Position numbers and translations under genes: made by a program
Notes under the pieces: model-generated
What the model saw: the letters and a program-made list of their open reading frames with translations, nothing else
The model's database searches: none
What the model was told of the DNA's origin: nothing
From: Luteimonas deserti
GTDB lineage: Bacteria > Pseudomonadota > Gammaproteobacteria > Xanthomonadales > Xanthomonadaceae
NCBI RefSeq assembly: GCF_013425765.1
Contig: NZ_JACCJZ010000004.1
Span: forward strand, 1-64,000
Length of the DNA stretch: 64,000 bases
Direction of reading: 5' to 3'
Shown here: piece by piece, positions 55,921 to 64,000 of the stretch
Layout: each line of letters opens with the position of its first letter
How positions within the stretch are numbered: the first letter of the stretch is position 1

Positions 55921-57327
55921 ATGACCACGACGACAACCCGCGGGTGGGCGACCCGGACCCGGGCATTCGGCCTGACCCTGCTGTGTGCGCTGGCGCTGCT
56001 CGGCGTCGCCGGCGGCGCCCTGGCGCAGATGCCGCCGACCGATCCACCGGCGGTTCCGGTGGCGGCCACCGCCGAGGCATTGACCGCCGCCGACACCCCA
56101 CTCGAAGTCGCCGCGTTCGACAGCGGCAATGTCGCCTGGATGCTCACCTCGACGCTGCTGGTTCTGCTGATGGTGGTACCGGGGCTGGCGCTGTTCTACG
56201 GCGGCATGGTGCGCGCCAAGAACGTGCTGTCCGTACTGATGCAGGTGCTGGTGGTGTATTCGCTGGTGATCGTGCTGTGGGTGGCCTACGGCTACAGTGC
56301 GGCGTTCACCGAGGGAAATGCCTTCTTCGGCTCGTTCACCGAGAAAGCATTTTTGCGTGGCATCACCGCCGACACGGATGCCGACGGCCTGCCCGAATTC
56401 CTGTTCGTGATCTTCCAGGCGACCTTCGCCGGCATCACCACCGCGCTGATCGTCGGCTCGTTCGCCGAGCGCATCAAGTTCGCCGCAGTGCTGCTGTTCT
56501 CGATCCTCTGGGTGACCTTTGCCTACCTGCCGATGGTGCACATGGTGTGGAGCGGAGATGCGGGCTTTCTCGCCCACCGCGGCGTGATCGATTTCGCCGG
56601 CGGCACCGTGGTCCACATCAATGCCGGTGTCGCCGGGCTGGTGGGCGCCTACTTCATCGGCAAGCGGCTCGGCTACGGGCGTGAGGCGCTCAAACCACAC
56701 AACGTGCCCTTCACCTTCGTGGGCGCGTCACTGCTGTGGGTCGGCTGGTTCGGCTTCAACGCCGGCTCGGCGCTGGCCGCCGACGCCAGTGCGTCGCTGG
56801 CGATGATCAACACCATGGTCGCCACTGCCGGCGGCGTGCTCGCGTGGAGCCTGGTCGAAGCGTTCACCAAGGGCCATCCCTCTGCGCTGGGCGCGGCCTC
56901 CGGCGCGATCGCAGGACTCGTCGGCATCACCCCGGCGGCGGGCACGGTGGGGCCGATCGGTGCACTGGCGATCGGCCTCATTGCCGGTGCACTGTGCGTG
57001 TGGGGCGTCACCGGACTGAAGCGGCTGCTGCGCGCCGACGACAGCCTCGACGTCTTCGGCGTGCACGGCATCGGCGGCATCGTCGGTGCGCTGCTGACCG
57101 GCGTCTTCAGCGCGCAGTCGCTCGGCGGCACCGAAGCGGATCTCGCGATCGGCGCCCAGGTCTTGGTGCAACTGGTCAGCGTGGTGTTCACCATCGTCTG
57201 GTGCGCCGTGGTGACCGCGATCGCGATCACAATCACCCGCCTGGTGACCGGCCTTCGCGTCAGCGAGGACGACGAGCGCAACGGGCTCGACATCGCCTCG
57301 CACGGCGAGTCCGCCTACGAGAACTGA
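55921..57327 (+). CDS. amtB: Ammonium transporter AmtB
   Basis: A 468-residue ammonium channel: signal peptide (about 1-36, ending GALAQ), a 35-residue linker and eleven membrane segments. The pore residues are present: the twin histidines occur in GGTVVHINAGVAGLVGAY and DVFGVHGIGGIVGALLTG, and the motif YGGMVRAKNVLSVLMQ is typical. The C-terminal tail RLVTGLRVSEDDERNGLDIA is the part that docks with GlnK. Together with glnA and glnK this is a nitrogen-assimilation block. Confidence 0.97.
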   Translation: MTTTTTRGWATRTRAFGLTLLCALALLGVAGGALAQMPPTDPPAVPVAATAEALTAADTPLEVAAFDSGNVAWMLTSTLLVLLMVVPGLALFYGGMVRAKNVLSVLMQVLVVYSLVIVLWVAYGYSAAFTEGNAFFGSFTEKAFLRGITADTDADGLPEFLFVIFQATFAGITTALIVGSFAERIKFAAVLLFSILWVTFAYLPMVHMVWSGDAGFLAHRGVIDFAGGTVVHINAGVAGLVGAYFIGKRLGYGREALKPHNVPFTFVGASLLWVGWFGFNAGSALAADASASLAMINTMVATAGGVLAWSLVEAFTKGHPSALGAASGAIAGLVGITPAAGTVGPIGALAIGLIAGALCVWGVTGLKRLLRADDSLDVFGVHGIGGIVGALLTGVFSAQSLGGTEADLAIGAQVLVQLVSVVFTIVWCAVVTAIAITITRLVTGLRVSEDDERNGLDIASHGESAYEN

Positions 57328-57370
57328 GACCGGGGTCTCTGCGTCGGTCGCGCCGACGCAGAGGCCGGTC
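57328..57370 (+). terminator. Long hairpin after amtB
   Basis: The core CTCTGCGTCGG-TCGCG-CCGACGCAGAG (57337-57363) has a perfect 11-bp stem. It is flanked by GACCGG (57328-57333) and CCGGTC (57365-57370), which extend the pairing. There is no T-run, but it is the only strong structure after the amtB stop and probably ends or protects the transcript. Confidence 0.55.
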
Positions 57371-57457
57371 GGTCGCGCGCCGACCGCGGAGAGCTCTGGC
57401 GATCGTGGCGGCCGCTGCGCGGCTTGCGCCCGTGCACCGGAGCGGGTGCAATGCGCC

Positions 57458-58216
57458 ATGCGCCTGATCTCCGTTCTCCTCGCCATGGCCCTGCTGTCGG
57501 GCTGCGCCCATCAGGCAGCTCCACGCAATCCGCTCGCGACCTGGGTGCCTTCGGGCAACCACGACGCGCGCCGCCCGTTGCTGGTGGTGCTGCATTACAC
57601 CGAGCAGGACTCGGTGCAACGCAGCCTCGACACCCTGCGTACCGGCAACAGCGGCGGCCGGGTGAGCGCGCATTACCTGGTCGGCCAGCGCGGCGAGCGC
57701 TACCAGCTGGTCTCCGATCTCGACCGGGCCTGGCATGCCGGGGCCGGTCGCTGGGGTGCGATCGGCGACGTCAATTCGGCATCGATCGGCATCGAACTCG
57801 ACAACGACGGACGCACACCGTTCGCCGAGCCGCTGATCGAAAGCCTGCTCGTCCTGCTCGATGATCTGACCACGCGCTGGCGGATTCCGCCCGGGAACAT
57901 CATCGGACACTCCGACATGGCGCCGACGCGCAAGATCGACCCCGGCGTGCACTTTCCGTGGAAACGCCTGGCCGAACACGGCCATGGCCTGTGGCCGCGC
58001 GACGACACACCGCCGCCACCGCCCGGCTTCGACGCCATGCAGGCATTGCGCCTGCTGGGGTATCCGACCGACGACCCGGAAGCCACGGCCCGCGCGTTCC
58101 GCATGCGCTATCGCGCGCTGCGCGAAGGACCGCTGGACGGCGAGGACCATCGGATCCTGCATGCGCTCGTGCAGGGCTGGACGATTCCGGCACATCCGCG
58201 GGCGCGCGCCCGATGA
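57458..58216 (+). CDS. N-acetylmuramoyl-L-alanine amidase, lipoprotein (AmiD-like)
   Basis: A 252-residue zinc amidase that cuts the bond between MurNAc and L-alanine in peptidoglycan. The lipoprotein signal has the lipobox LLSGC with Cys16. The Amidase_2 domain has the first zinc His46 in LLVVLHYTEQ and later ligands in IIGHSDMAPTRKIDPGVHFP; VSAHYLVGQRGERYQLV is typical. A C-terminal helical segment follows (FDAMQALRLLGYPTDDPEA). This is the AmiD type, anchored in the outer membrane and used for wall recycling. I chose ATG 57458. Its stop overlaps the start of the next gene (ATGA). Confidence 0.92.
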   Translation: MRLISVLLAMALLSGCAHQAAPRNPLATWVPSGNHDARRPLLVVLHYTEQDSVQRSLDTLRTGNSGGRVSAHYLVGQRGERYQLVSDLDRAWHAGAGRWGAIGDVNSASIGIELDNDGRTPFAEPLIESLLVLLDDLTTRWRIPPGNIIGHSDMAPTRKIDPGVHFPWKRLAEHGHGLWPRDDTPPPPPGFDAMQALRLLGYPTDDPEATARAFRMRYRALREGPLDGEDHRILHALVQGWTIPAHPRARAR

Positions 58217-60282
58217 CCGGCACCGAGCAGGCCAAGGCGCTGTTCTTCGAAGGCCTCGAGCATCACAACCGGCACCGGTTCCTGGCGGCGGAAACCTGCT
58301 ACCGCCGGGCGCTGGACCTGGTGCCCGAACGCGTGTCCGTGCTGGTCAACCTCAGCGCCGTGCTCATCGCGCAGTCGAAGTTCGACGAGGCGGCCGCACT
58401 GTGCCGGCGGGTGCTGGCCATCGAGCCGGGCAATACCGAATGTCGCGCGCACCTCGACGTGTGCCGCCACGCGGGCGCGACGACGCGTCAGCGCTGGCTG
58501 CAACTGGAGCAGGCGGTGGTCGCGCATCCCGATGACGCCGGCGCGCACGACAGGCTGGGCAGGGCCTGGCTCGACAATGGCGATCCCCGACGTGCGCTCG
58601 CCTGCTTCGAGACCGCGCTGCGCCTGTCGCCTGGCGATACGTCGGCCGGCGTCCACCGCGCCCAGACGTTGCTGGCCCTGGGCCGCGCGGACGATGCCCT
58701 GCGTGCCTACCTGGACTGTCTCGCCACCGCGCCCGGTTCTCTGGTCATCGCCCAGGCGGCGCTCGCCGTGCTGCTCGAACACGGGCACGCGATGGCCTGG
58801 ACCCTGCACGATCCTCGGGTCGTACGCCTCCTCATCGAGGGGCTGGCCACCCCGTTGCTGATACCGCAGCTGCTCGCGCCGCTGGCCATGGCCCGGGTGC
58901 TGCTGGATCTGCAGCAGGGCGGCCCGCAGCAGGTGTCGCTCGACGCGCTGGCGGACATGCCGGTGTTGATGCGGGTGCTGGTGCACGCGCGCATCGCCAC
59001 GCCGGAACTCGAAAGCCTGCTCACCGACGTCCGGTGTCGCCTGCTCGCGCAGCTGGCGGCCGTCGACGGCGTCGGGGCGCTGGATCCGGTCGTGCGGCTG
59101 GCGGTCGCGATCGCCACGCAATGCTGGCGGAACGAATACTGCTGGTACGAGACGGAAGCGGAGACCGCGCAGGTCCACGTGCTCGCGACGCGAATCCGGG
59201 GCGGCGATGCAATGCCGTTCGACGTGCTCGCGTTGGCCATGTACGCACCCCTCGACACCGTGCTCGGCGACGACCGCGAGCGCCCCGCGGCGGCATGGCC
59301 CGACGCCCTGACCCGGCTGGTGTCGCAGCAGCTGGCGCTGGATGCGCAGGCACGGTCGGCCGCCGCGTCGGTGCCGCAGCTGACCGCGATCGACGACGCC
59401 ACCGCCGCGCGCGTACGGCAGTGGGACGACCACGCGCCATCCCCGCGCTGGACGGCCCTGCCGGCACAGGCCGCCCGTACCCCGCTGGCGCAATTCGCAC
59501 GCCAGGCCATCGCCGGCGCGCCTGAGCTCGGGATCACGCCTGGTCCGGGCGGCGTTCGTGCATTGAATGCCGGCTGCGGGACCGGCCAGCATGCGGTCGA
59601 CATGGCGCTCCGGATCGACGGTCTGCACCTGCTCGCGATCGACCCGAGCCGCGCCCGCCTCGGCTACGCGATGGCGCTGGCGCGTCGCCACGACGTCCAC
59701 GGCATCGAGTTCGCCCAGGCCGACCTGTCGCGGCTGCGCACGCTGGACCGGCAGTTCGATTACATCGAGTCCGCGGATGCGCTCCAGCACCTGGAGGCGC
59801 CCGAAGCGGGACTCGCGGCGCTGGTGGACTGCCTGGCACCGCGGGGACTGGTGCGCATCGCGCTCCACAGCCGGCGCGGTCGCCAGTGCATCCGGCATTG
59901 CCGGGACTGGACGAGCGCGCAGGAGCCATCGCAGACCATCGCTAGCATCCGGGCGCTGCGCCAAGCGATCCTGGCGCTGCCCCCGGGCGATCCGCGGCGC
60001 GAGGTCACACGCTTCAGCGACTTCTACGCCACCGGCGAATGCCGCGACCTGCTGCTGCGGACCGGAGAACCCCATTACGATCTGGTCGAGGTCCACGCGA
60101 TGCTCGAGCGGCAGGGTGTGCGGCCGCTCGGCCTGGAGGCACCGGACGCCATGCAGCAGGCCTTCGTCCGCACGATGCCGGGCGCCCGCCTGGACGACTT
60201 CAGTGCATGGGACCGCTTCGAGGCCGCGCACCCGCGCACGTTCGAACGGATGTTCTTCGTCTGGGCGCAGAAACCCGGCTGA
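58213..60282 (+). CDS. TPR-repeat SAM-dependent methyltransferase fusion
   Basis: A 689-residue cytoplasmic protein. The first 190 residues are TPR units (HRFLAAETCYRRALDLVPER, LSAVLIAQSKFDEAAALCRR, RALACFETALRLSPGD). A middle helical region of unknown type follows (about 200-420). From about 445 to 600 there is a class I methyltransferase domain with the SAM motif ALNAGCGTGQHAVDMALRID, acidic LLAIDPSRARLGYAMALAR and post-I IEFAQADLSRL. The C-terminal FYATGECRDLLLRTGEPHYD resembles TPR-methyltransferases that act on proteins. It is translationally coupled to the amidase. The substrate is unknown. Confidence 0.85.
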   Translation: MTGTEQAKALFFEGLEHHNRHRFLAAETCYRRALDLVPERVSVLVNLSAVLIAQSKFDEAAALCRRVLAIEPGNTECRAHLDVCRHAGATTRQRWLQLEQAVVAHPDDAGAHDRLGRAWLDNGDPRRALACFETALRLSPGDTSAGVHRAQTLLALGRADDALRAYLDCLATAPGSLVIAQAALAVLLEHGHAMAWTLHDPRVVRLLIEGLATPLLIPQLLAPLAMARVLLDLQQGGPQQVSLDALADMPVLMRVLVHARIATPELESLLTDVRCRLLAQLAAVDGVGALDPVVRLAVAIATQCWRNEYCWYETEAETAQVHVLATRIRGGDAMPFDVLALAMYAPLDTVLGDDRERPAAAWPDALTRLVSQQLALDAQARSAAASVPQLTAIDDATAARVRQWDDHAPSPRWTALPAQAARTPLAQFARQAIAGAPELGITPGPGGVRALNAGCGTGQHAVDMALRIDGLHLLAIDPSRARLGYAMALARRHDVHGIEFAQADLSRLRTLDRQFDYIESADALQHLEAPEAGLAALVDCLAPRGLVRIALHSRRGRQCIRHCRDWTSAQEPSQTIASIRALRQAILALPPGDPRREVTRFSDFYATGECRDLLLRTGEPHYDLVEVHAMLERQGVRPLGLEAPDAMQQAFVRTMPGARLDDFSAWDRFEAAHPRTFERMFFVWAQKPG

Positions 60283-60350
60283 TCCCGTGCACGCGACGCG
60301 CGTGCCATCGCGTCGGCACCTTCGCGTCCCGATCGATCCTCGGTCGGCGA

Positions 60351-62528
60351 TCAGCGCGCCCGCAGCGTGAACTGGCGGGCCTCGCCTGCCTCGGCATGCG
60401 GTGCGATCCACACATCGAACAACCCGGGCTCGGCGGTGAACGCGCCGCTGCGCGTGGTGAAGGCGAGCTGCTCGCGGTGAAGCTCGAAATGCACCGTCGC
60501 CGACTCGCCGGGCGCAAGGGCGATCTTGCGGAAGGCCTTGAGCTCGCGCATCGGGCGCACCCGACTGGCGACGCGGTCGTGGATGTAGAGCTGCACGACC
60601 TCCTCGCCGGCGCGTGCGCCGTCGTTGCGCACCTCCATCGAGGCGGTCAGCGTGCCATCCCAGTCCAGCGTGTCGCTCGACAACCGGAGATCGCCGTAGA
60701 CGAAGCGCGTGTACGACAGGCCGTGACCGAAGGGATACAAGGGGCGGTGCGACATCTCGCGCCAGCGGCTCTTGAACTCGGTCATGCCGGGCAGCTCGGG
60801 CCGCCCGGTCCGCTGGCGGTTGTAATAGAGCGGTTGCTGGCCGGAATCGCGCGGAAAGCTCACCGGCAGCCGCGCCGAGGGGTTGTAATCGCCGAACAGC
60901 ACGTCGGCAACCGCGGGACCGGTGGCGGTGCCGAGAAACCAGGTCGCGAGGATCGCCTGCGCATCGCGCACCGCGCCGTGCAGCGCGAGTGCGCGGCCGT
61001 GACGCAGCAGGACGACGACGGGGGTGCCGGTGGCGGCGACCGCCTCGGCCAGCGCCTGGTGTGCCGGCGGAATCACGATCTGCGTGCGCGACTGCGCCTC
61101 GCCGCTGAAGCCTTGCGGCTCGCCGATGGCGAGCAGTACGACGTCGGCACGACGCGCGGCCTCGACCGCCGCATCGATCCCGCCGTCGATCCCGTCCTCC
61201 ATGCCGCAGCCGTCGACGACGTCGAGCGCGGCGCCGTCCTCGAGCGCGGCGCGCAGCCCGTCCTCGAGGGTGACGTGCAGGCGCGCATCGCCGAACAGCG
61301 TCCAGCAGCCCTCGATGTTGGCGCGATCGCGGGCGTAGGGGCCGATCAAGGCGATCCGCTGCCCGGACGTGCGCAGCGGCAGCAGGTCGCCCTCGTTCTT
61401 CAGCAACACGATCGAGCGGCGGGCGGCATCGCGAGCGAGGTCGAAATGCAGCGCGTGCGGATCGAGCGCGGCTTCGACCCCGGCATCGAGGGAGCGGTAG
61501 GGATTGTCGAACAGGCCGATCGCCTGCTTGACCGCGAGCACGCGGCGCACGCCCTGATCGATGGTCTGCATGGAGACCTCGCCGCTCGCGACCAGATCCG
61601 GCAGGTGCGCGGCGTACAGGCCGCTCTGCATGCTCATGTCGACGCCGGCGGAGAACGCGAGCCGGGTCGCATCGCGATCGTCGGCGGCGAAGCCGTGCGC
61701 GACCAGCTCGAAATCCGCCGTGTAATCGGACACCACGAACCCCTCGAACCCCCACTCGCCGCGCAGCAGGTCGGTGAGCAGGCCGTCGTGGGCGGAGGCG
61801 GGCACGCCGTTGATGTCGTTGAAGGCGCTCATGACGGTAAGCGCGCCGGCATCGAGCGCCGCCTTGAACGGCGGCAGGTGCACGTCGCGCAGCGTGCCGT
61901 CGGAAATCTCGACGCTGTTGTAGTCCAGGCCGCCCATGACCGCGCCATAGCCGACGAAATGCTTGGGCGTGGCCAGCAGCGAATCGTCCGCCGTCAGGTC
62001 GTCGCCCTGGAAGCCACGCACGCGCGCGGCGGCGAACGCGTTGCCGAGCACCACGTCCTCGCCGGCCGCTTCCGCCACCCGGCCCCAACGCTGGTCGCGG
62101 GCGATGTCGAGAGTCGGTGCGAAGGTCCAGTGCAGGCCGCATGCGGTGGCCTCCACGGCGGCCGCGCGTGCGGTGCGCTGGGCCAGCTCCGGCTCGAAGC
62201 TCGCGGCTTCGCCGAGCGGAATCGGAAACACGGTGCGCATGCCGTGGATGACGTCGGCGCCCATCAGCAGGGGAATACCGAGCCGGCTCTCCTCCACCGC
62301 GATGCGCTGCGATTCGCGCCCCTGGGCCGCGCCCACGCCGTTGAATACCGCGCCCACACGGCCCGCACGGATCTGCTCGCGCAGTTCACCGGCATTGCGC
62401 TCGTTCATCTCCGGATTCACGTCGGCGGCGAACGGGCGCAGCGTGTCGGCGAAGATGCCCAGCTGGCCGATCTTCTCCTCGAGTGTCATCCGCGCCACAA
62501 GCGCGTCGAGGAAGTCATCAGGACGCAT
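60351..62528 (-). CDS. bglX: Glycoside hydrolase family 3 beta-glucosidase (BglX-like)
   Basis: A 725-residue GH3 enzyme that removes terminal beta-linked glucose. It has the N-terminal TIM-barrel (MTLEEKIGQLGIF, GADVIHGMRTVFPIPLG, HFVGYGAVMGGLDYN) with nucleophile Asp near residue 269 in GFVVSDYTADFEL. The alpha/beta sandwich (IVLLKNEGDLLPLR, LIGPYARDRANIEGCW) and a fibronectin III-like domain at the end (ALAPGESATVHFELHREQLA) follow. The N-terminus MRPDDFLDALVARM has no signal peptide, unlike the usual periplasmic BglX, so this copy appears cytoplasmic. ATG 62528 is preceded by GGAG. It is convergent with the methyltransferase. Confidence 0.93.
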   Translation of the reverse strand: MRPDDFLDALVARMTLEEKIGQLGIFADTLRPFAADVNPEMNERNAGELREQIRAGRVGAVFNGVGAAQGRESQRIAVEESRLGIPLLMGADVIHGMRTVFPIPLGEAASFEPELAQRTARAAAVEATACGLHWTFAPTLDIARDQRWGRVAEAAGEDVVLGNAFAAARVRGFQGDDLTADDSLLATPKHFVGYGAVMGGLDYNSVEISDGTLRDVHLPPFKAALDAGALTVMSAFNDINGVPASAHDGLLTDLLRGEWGFEGFVVSDYTADFELVAHGFAADDRDATRLAFSAGVDMSMQSGLYAAHLPDLVASGEVSMQTIDQGVRRVLAVKQAIGLFDNPYRSLDAGVEAALDPHALHFDLARDAARRSIVLLKNEGDLLPLRTSGQRIALIGPYARDRANIEGCWTLFGDARLHVTLEDGLRAALEDGAALDVVDGCGMEDGIDGGIDAAVEAARRADVVLLAIGEPQGFSGEAQSRTQIVIPPAHQALAEAVAATGTPVVVLLRHGRALALHGAVRDAQAILATWFLGTATGPAVADVLFGDYNPSARLPVSFPRDSGQQPLYYNRQRTGRPELPGMTEFKSRWREMSHRPLYPFGHGLSYTRFVYGDLRLSSDTLDWDGTLTASMEVRNDGARAGEEVVQLYIHDRVASRVRPMRELKAFRKIALAPGESATVHFELHREQLAFTTRSGAFTAEPGLFDVWIAPHAEAGEARQFTLRAR

Positions 62529-62608
62529 CGCCACTCCGGTGTAACCGATTTCAGCTGGCGATTATAGGGCGCACCGGCGAATGCGTCCGGCGCCGGGCGC
62601 GGCCGCCT

Positions 62609-62827
<219 letters not shown>

Positions 62828-62961
62828 TCAAACGGGTGTGAACGGACCGCACGGGTGCGCTTGACGCGGGAACGACGTGCACGATGCAAGCCTGCGCCTC
62901 CGGCAGGCGCACCGGCGCCGCGACCCCGTGGTGCGTCGCGCCGCCGCGTCAGGAGTTCTCC

Positions 62962-63891
62962 ATGGCACGTCCCATCTGGTCCGGTTCGCTGTCGTTCGGC
63001 CTGCTCAACATCCCGGTCTCGCTGATGTCGGGCGAACGCCGCACCGATCTGAGTTTCCGCATGCTCGATTCGCGCGACAAGAAGCCGATCCGCTTCGAAC
63101 GCGTGAACGCCGATACCGGCGAGGAGGTGCCGTGGAAGGAGATCGTCAAGGCCTTCGAGTACGACAAGGGAAGCTACGTCGTCATCGAGAAGGAAGACAT
63201 CGCATCGGCCGCGCCGGAGTCGCACGAGTCCGTGGACGTGGAAGCCTTCGTCGACGCCGGCAGCATCGGCACCCGGTTCTTCGAAAAGCCCTATGTCCTC
63301 GTGCCCGGCAAGAAGGCCGAGAAGGGCTACGTACTGCTCCGCGAGACCCTCAAGCAGACCGGAAAAGTGGGCATCGCCCGGGTGGTCATCCGCACCCGCG
63401 AGTACCTGTGCGCGGTGTTGCCCGAGGACGATGCGCTGATCCTGATGCTGCTGCGCTATCCGCAGGAGCTGGTGGAACCCGGTGACTACAAGCTGCCGTC
63501 GGGTGCGCTGTCGAGCTACCGCATCGCCGACAAGGAAGTGCAGATGGCCACCCAGCTGGTGGAATCGATGTCGGCCGAGTGGGCTCCGGACGGCTACCAC
63601 GACGAGTTCCGCGAACGCCTGGCCGCGATCATCCAAAAGCGCATCAAGGACAAGGGGGCGACCGCGAAGGTCACGGAGGATGCACCCCACCGTGAGGATG
63701 CGGCCACCAACGTGGTCGATTTCGTGTCCCTGCTGCAGCAGAGCCTGCAGACCAACAAGCGCACGCCGGCCAAGTCGGCGCCGGCGGCCAAGACACCGGT
63801 CAAGAAGGCGGCTGCGAAGAAGACCGCCACGCGCAAGACCCCCGCGAAGAAGGCCGCCAAGAAGAAGACGGCCGTGCGCAAGGCCTCGTAG
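62962..63891 (+). CDS. ku: Non-homologous end-joining protein Ku
   Basis: A 309-residue bacterial Ku, which forms a ring on DNA ends and recruits LigD for double-strand break repair. It starts MARPIWSGSLSFGLLNIPVS and has the beta-barrel core (FRMLDSRDKKPIRFERVNAD, GSYVVIEKEDI) and the bridge region VGIARVVIRTREYLCAV. The last 45 residues are a Lys/Ala/Pro-rich tail (KTPVKKAAAKKTATRKTPAK), as in many Ku proteins where the basic tail binds DNA. AGGAG precedes ATG 62962. It is directly followed by ligD. Confidence 0.97.
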   Translation: MARPIWSGSLSFGLLNIPVSLMSGERRTDLSFRMLDSRDKKPIRFERVNADTGEEVPWKEIVKAFEYDKGSYVVIEKEDIASAAPESHESVDVEAFVDAGSIGTRFFEKPYVLVPGKKAEKGYVLLRETLKQTGKVGIARVVIRTREYLCAVLPEDDALILMLLRYPQELVEPGDYKLPSGALSSYRIADKEVQMATQLVESMSAEWAPDGYHDEFRERLAAIIQKRIKDKGATAKVTEDAPHREDAATNVVDFVSLLQQSLQTNKRTPAKSAPAAKTPVKKAAAKKTATRKTPAKKAAKKKTAVRKAS

Positions 63892-63894
63892 GCC

Positions 63895-64000
63895 ATGACC
63901 CTGGCCGAGTACCGGCGCAAGCGCCGGTTCGACAGTACCCGCGAACCCGAGCCGGGCAAGCGTGCCCCGCGGGGCACGCGCCCGATCTTCGTGGTGCAGC
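63895..64000 (+). CDS. ligD: DNA ligase D, N-terminal fragment (truncated by window edge)
   Basis: Three bases after the ku stop, ATG 63895 opens a frame that runs off the window: MTLAEYRRKRRFDSTREPEP, then GTRPIFVVQ. The LAEYRRKRxFDxTxEP start and the FVVQ strand are typical of the phosphoesterase domain that begins many LigD proteins, and LigD beside Ku is the standard bacterial end-joining pair. Only about 35 residues are visible, so the polymerase and ligase domains cannot be checked. Confidence 0.85.
   Translation, partial: MTLAEYRRKRRFDSTREPEPGKRAPRGTRPIFVVQ

Noticed and set aside
58108-62142. 1344-codon minus-strand open frame spanning the methyltransferase and bglX
   Set aside because: It covers bglX in the wrong frame and the methyltransferase antisense; composition is Arg/Ala-rich throughout.

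Overview
The window is high-GC DNA with densely packed genes. It carries the replication-origin region of a gammaproteobacterium of the family Xanthomonadaceae (Lysobacteraceae); a Luteimonas- or Lysobacter-like organism is the best guess. The evidence is the origin gene order (mnmE-yidC-rnpA-rpmH | dnaA-dnaN-recF-gyrB), the DnaA N-terminus ([16 protein letters not shown]), the tonB-exbB-exbD-exbD block after gyrB, and a family-typical dispersed repeat. The genus is inferred from remembered protein families, not from a search.

Layout. Positions 1-4.6 kb (minus strand): the edge of a lipoprotein gene, then mnmE, yidC, rnpA and rpmH. 4.7-11.3 kb: dnaA, a recognisable oriC with DnaA boxes and an AT-rich stretch, then dnaN, recF and gyrB. 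Four parS-type palindromes lie in and around recF. 11.4-16.2 kb: an M48 metallopeptidase lipoprotein, a TPR protein and the TonB energy-transduction genes, closed by a strong terminator. 16.3-19.5 kb (minus): pdxJ, a small membrane protein, a gene-free stretch and a cardiolipin synthase.

19.6-26.9 kb is the most interesting region. Six co-directional genes follow the order of the Pseudomonas functional amyloid operon fapABCDEF: small secreted protein, minor repeat protein, large Gly/Asn/Ala-repeat subunit, C39 peptidase, accessory protein with repeat-like units, and a coiled-coil plus beta-barrel outer-membrane protein. They are preceded by a textbook sigma-54 control region (a 9-bp-arm palindrome as enhancer candidate, an exact IHF consensus and a -24/-12 element). 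A convergent gene for a sigma-54 activator with a degenerate receiver domain follows them.

27-38 kb: a PA0069-type radical SAM protein; a histidine kinase and Rcp1-type response regulator; a 1-kb inverted repeat with hexanucleotide tandem arrays; a 2OG-Fe(II) oxygenase with fbp; an aromatic aminotransferase; a carotenoid oxygenase group; and a DesK/NarL-type two-component pair. 38.4-45 kb: azurin coupled to a TonB-dependent receptor, a gene-poor stretch with REP-like palindromes, phenylalanine hydroxylase divergent from an Lrp/AsnC regulator, and an FAD amine oxidase. 45-53 kb: a 1628-residue Ig/Calx-beta autotransporter-like protein, three tandem tail-collar proteins, a GNAT acetyltransferase and a small convergent DUF6916-like gene.

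53-57 kb is a nitrogen block: glnA with two NtrC sites and a consensus sigma-54 promoter, a TorF-type porin, a PII protein and amtB. 57-64 kb: an AmiD-like amidase coupled to a TPR-methyltransferase, a GH3 beta-glucosidase, a small conserved protein, and the non-homologous end-joining pair ku and ligD, the latter cut by the window edge. I see no tRNA, rRNA, CRISPR array, insertion sequence or prophage.
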